Shown: positions 58,781 through 59,621 of the stretch, in pieces
Numbering within the stretch: the first letter of the stretch is position 1
How the letters are laid out: every line of letters begins with the position of its first letter
NCBI GenBank assembly: GCA_022729735.1
Contig: DZAY01000015.1
Span: 1 to 59,621 of the forward strand
Direction of reading: 5' to 3'
Length of the DNA stretch: 59,621 nt
Origin: Helicobacter cetorum
GTDB taxonomy: Bacteria; Campylobacterota; Campylobacteria; Campylobacterales; DZAY01
Program-made: the position numbers and the translations under genes
The notes under the pieces: generated by a model
Databases searched by the model: none
What the model was told of the DNA's origin: nothing
What the model saw: the letters and a program-made list of their open reading frames with translations, nothing else

Positions 58781-59536
58781 CTATTTTCCTTTTCTTTTAT
58801 TATCTTCAGTTTCAATATTCAAAATCACATCATAATGAAAAATTATAGAAAGTATTGAGCTAAAAAATGCAATACTAACCATCATATACATAATAACTAT
58901 CTGAAATGTTACAGCTTTTAGAGGATTTGCACCTGCTAATATCATACCAACTGTAATTCCTGGAATTAAAACAAAACCAACACTTGAGAGTGAATTTAAT
59001 ACAGGAATAAGTCCATTTTTAATAGCAGATTTTATAAAATCTCTAAGTGCCAAATGGAGAGGAGTTCCTATTGCACTATATGCTTCTATAAGCTGAAAAT
59101 TATCTTTAACTCTTGTGCTAAATTTATCCAAAAAAAGGTTATAAACATTTAACCCATTTCCAACTACCATTCCAAAAAGTGGAATTAACTCTTGTGGTTT
59201 TAAACTAATAATATTTACTAAAAGCAAAAAACCTATAATCATAGTCGAACTAATCGATAAAACTGCAACTGCTCTAAAAAAACTATATTTGACAATCACT
59301 CTTTTACTTGCAATATAACTTGCATAAAAGAGCATAAAAAGCATAACTGCAATAATGCCAAATACATTCTCTAAAGCAAATATATATAAAAGTGCATAAC
59401 CCATAATTAGTAGTTGTAAAAATGCTTTTATTGATGAAGTAAAAAGTTCTTTTTCTATTCCTAATTTAAATCTCATTGAAAACAGAATTACAACCAATAT
59501 AAAACCGTATGCAAATATAAAATTATACTCCATCAA
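58781..59536 (-). CDS. FetB-like ABC permease (UPF0014)
   Basis: A 251-residue inner-membrane protein of the FetB/YbbM family with about seven helices. The family core is visible: FGMVVGNGLNVYNLFLDKFS, SAIGTPLHLALRDFIKSAIKNG, and VLIPGITVGMILAGANPLKAVTFQIV (shown here in parts). In E. coli FetAB exports iron under oxidative stress. The ATPase FetA is not adjacent inside the window but could lie beyond 59621. The short spacer upstream carries a -10 box. Confidence 0.88.
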   Translation of the reverse strand: MMEYNFIFAYGFILVVILFSMRFKLGIEKELFTSSIKAFLQLLIMGYALLYIFALENVFGIIAVMLFMLFYASYIASKRVIVKYSFFRAVAVLSISSTMIIGFLLLVNIISLKPQELIPLFGMVVGNGLNVYNLFLDKFSTRVKDNFQLIEAYSAIGTPLHLALRDFIKSAIKNGLIPVLNSLSSVGFVLIPGITVGMILAGANPLKAVTFQIVIMYMMVSIAFFSSILSIIFHYDVILNIETEDNKRKGK

Positions 59537-59563
59537 AACAACTCTTTAAATATAGATTGAGGA

Positions 59564-59569
59564 ATTATA
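59564..59569 (-). promoter_or_regulatory. -10 element upstream of the FetB–efflux run
   Basis: TATAAT on the minus strand, 28 bases before the FetB-like ATG. Because the next four minus-strand genes are packed without spacers over 15 bases, this may be the main promoter for the permease, TetR, pump and possibly the restriction enzyme. A second TATAAT, on the plus strand at 59588–59593, could be divergent. Confidence 0.45.
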
Positions 59570-59621
59570 GTTCCAATTTAAATAGAATATAATAGAATTT
59601 CCTATTTTCACTGTTTTATCT

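Overview
The window is a strongly AT-rich chromosomal segment from a member of the Campylobacterota (Epsilonproteobacteria). The evidence is gene order as much as sequence: cheY–prmA–ftsH–psd-like–pssA and pheS–pheT–aroA–ispH–rpsA–serA are blocks I know from this phylum, and gap–pgk–tpiA–fabI fits the same picture. Genes are tightly packed, often with ATGA or TAATG stop/start overlaps, frequent TTG and GTG starts and TATAAT-type -10 boxes without a clear -35. I cannot assign a genus. I see no rRNA, tRNA, CRISPR array or insertion sequence, and no gap over 300 bases.

Region 1 (1–14.66 kb, all minus strand) is the most unusual part: a contiguous signalling locus. Read in the direction of transcription it holds a receiver protein with a conserved C-terminal domain, a decayed paralogue, two tandem pairs of [histidine kinase with an N-terminal receiver + receiver protein], a soluble double-tip chemoreceptor, a protein of three CheW domains, CheA with an extra N-terminal domain, CheB and a HEAT-repeat protein cut by the window edge. 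The receiver proteins share an unnamed C-terminal domain and an acidic tail ending in hydrophobic residues plus Phe. The layout suggests a chemosensory array with a non-flagellar output. The chemoreceptor is interrupted by a 5-bp tandem duplication and one receiver gene by a frameshift.

Region 2 (14.7–24.3 kb, plus strand) carries lower glycolysis (gap, pgk, tpiA), fabI, a porin, an orphan oligopeptide-type permease, a TraT-like lipoprotein and an envelope-modification set (eptA, PAP2 phosphatase, dgkA). Region 3 (24.3–43.9 kb, minus strand) is housekeeping: lptF/G-family permease, pth, rplY, serA, rpsA, ispH, aroA, pheT, pheS, ppnP, a new 57-residue Cys-rich lipoprotein, leuA, pssA, a psd-like protein lacking the self-cleavage dipeptide, ftsH, prmA, cheY, hisA and hisH.

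Region 4 (44.0–50.2 kb, plus strand) has a CoA-binding protein, ilvA, a 712-residue WD40 protein whose only plausible start is ATA, a membrane chemoreceptor split by one extra base, and ttcA. Region 5 (50.2–59.5 kb, minus strand) has a FetB-like permease, a TetR–MFP–RND efflux operon and, directly behind it, a single-chain restriction-modification enzyme followed by what looks like the first ~20 codons of a PemK/MazF-type toxin gene cut off exactly at the ttcA stop codon. Several lesions fall in signalling genes, so either that gene class is decaying in this lineage or the assembly carries indel errors; the 5-bp duplication and the ATA start are hard to explain as ordinary homopolymer errors.
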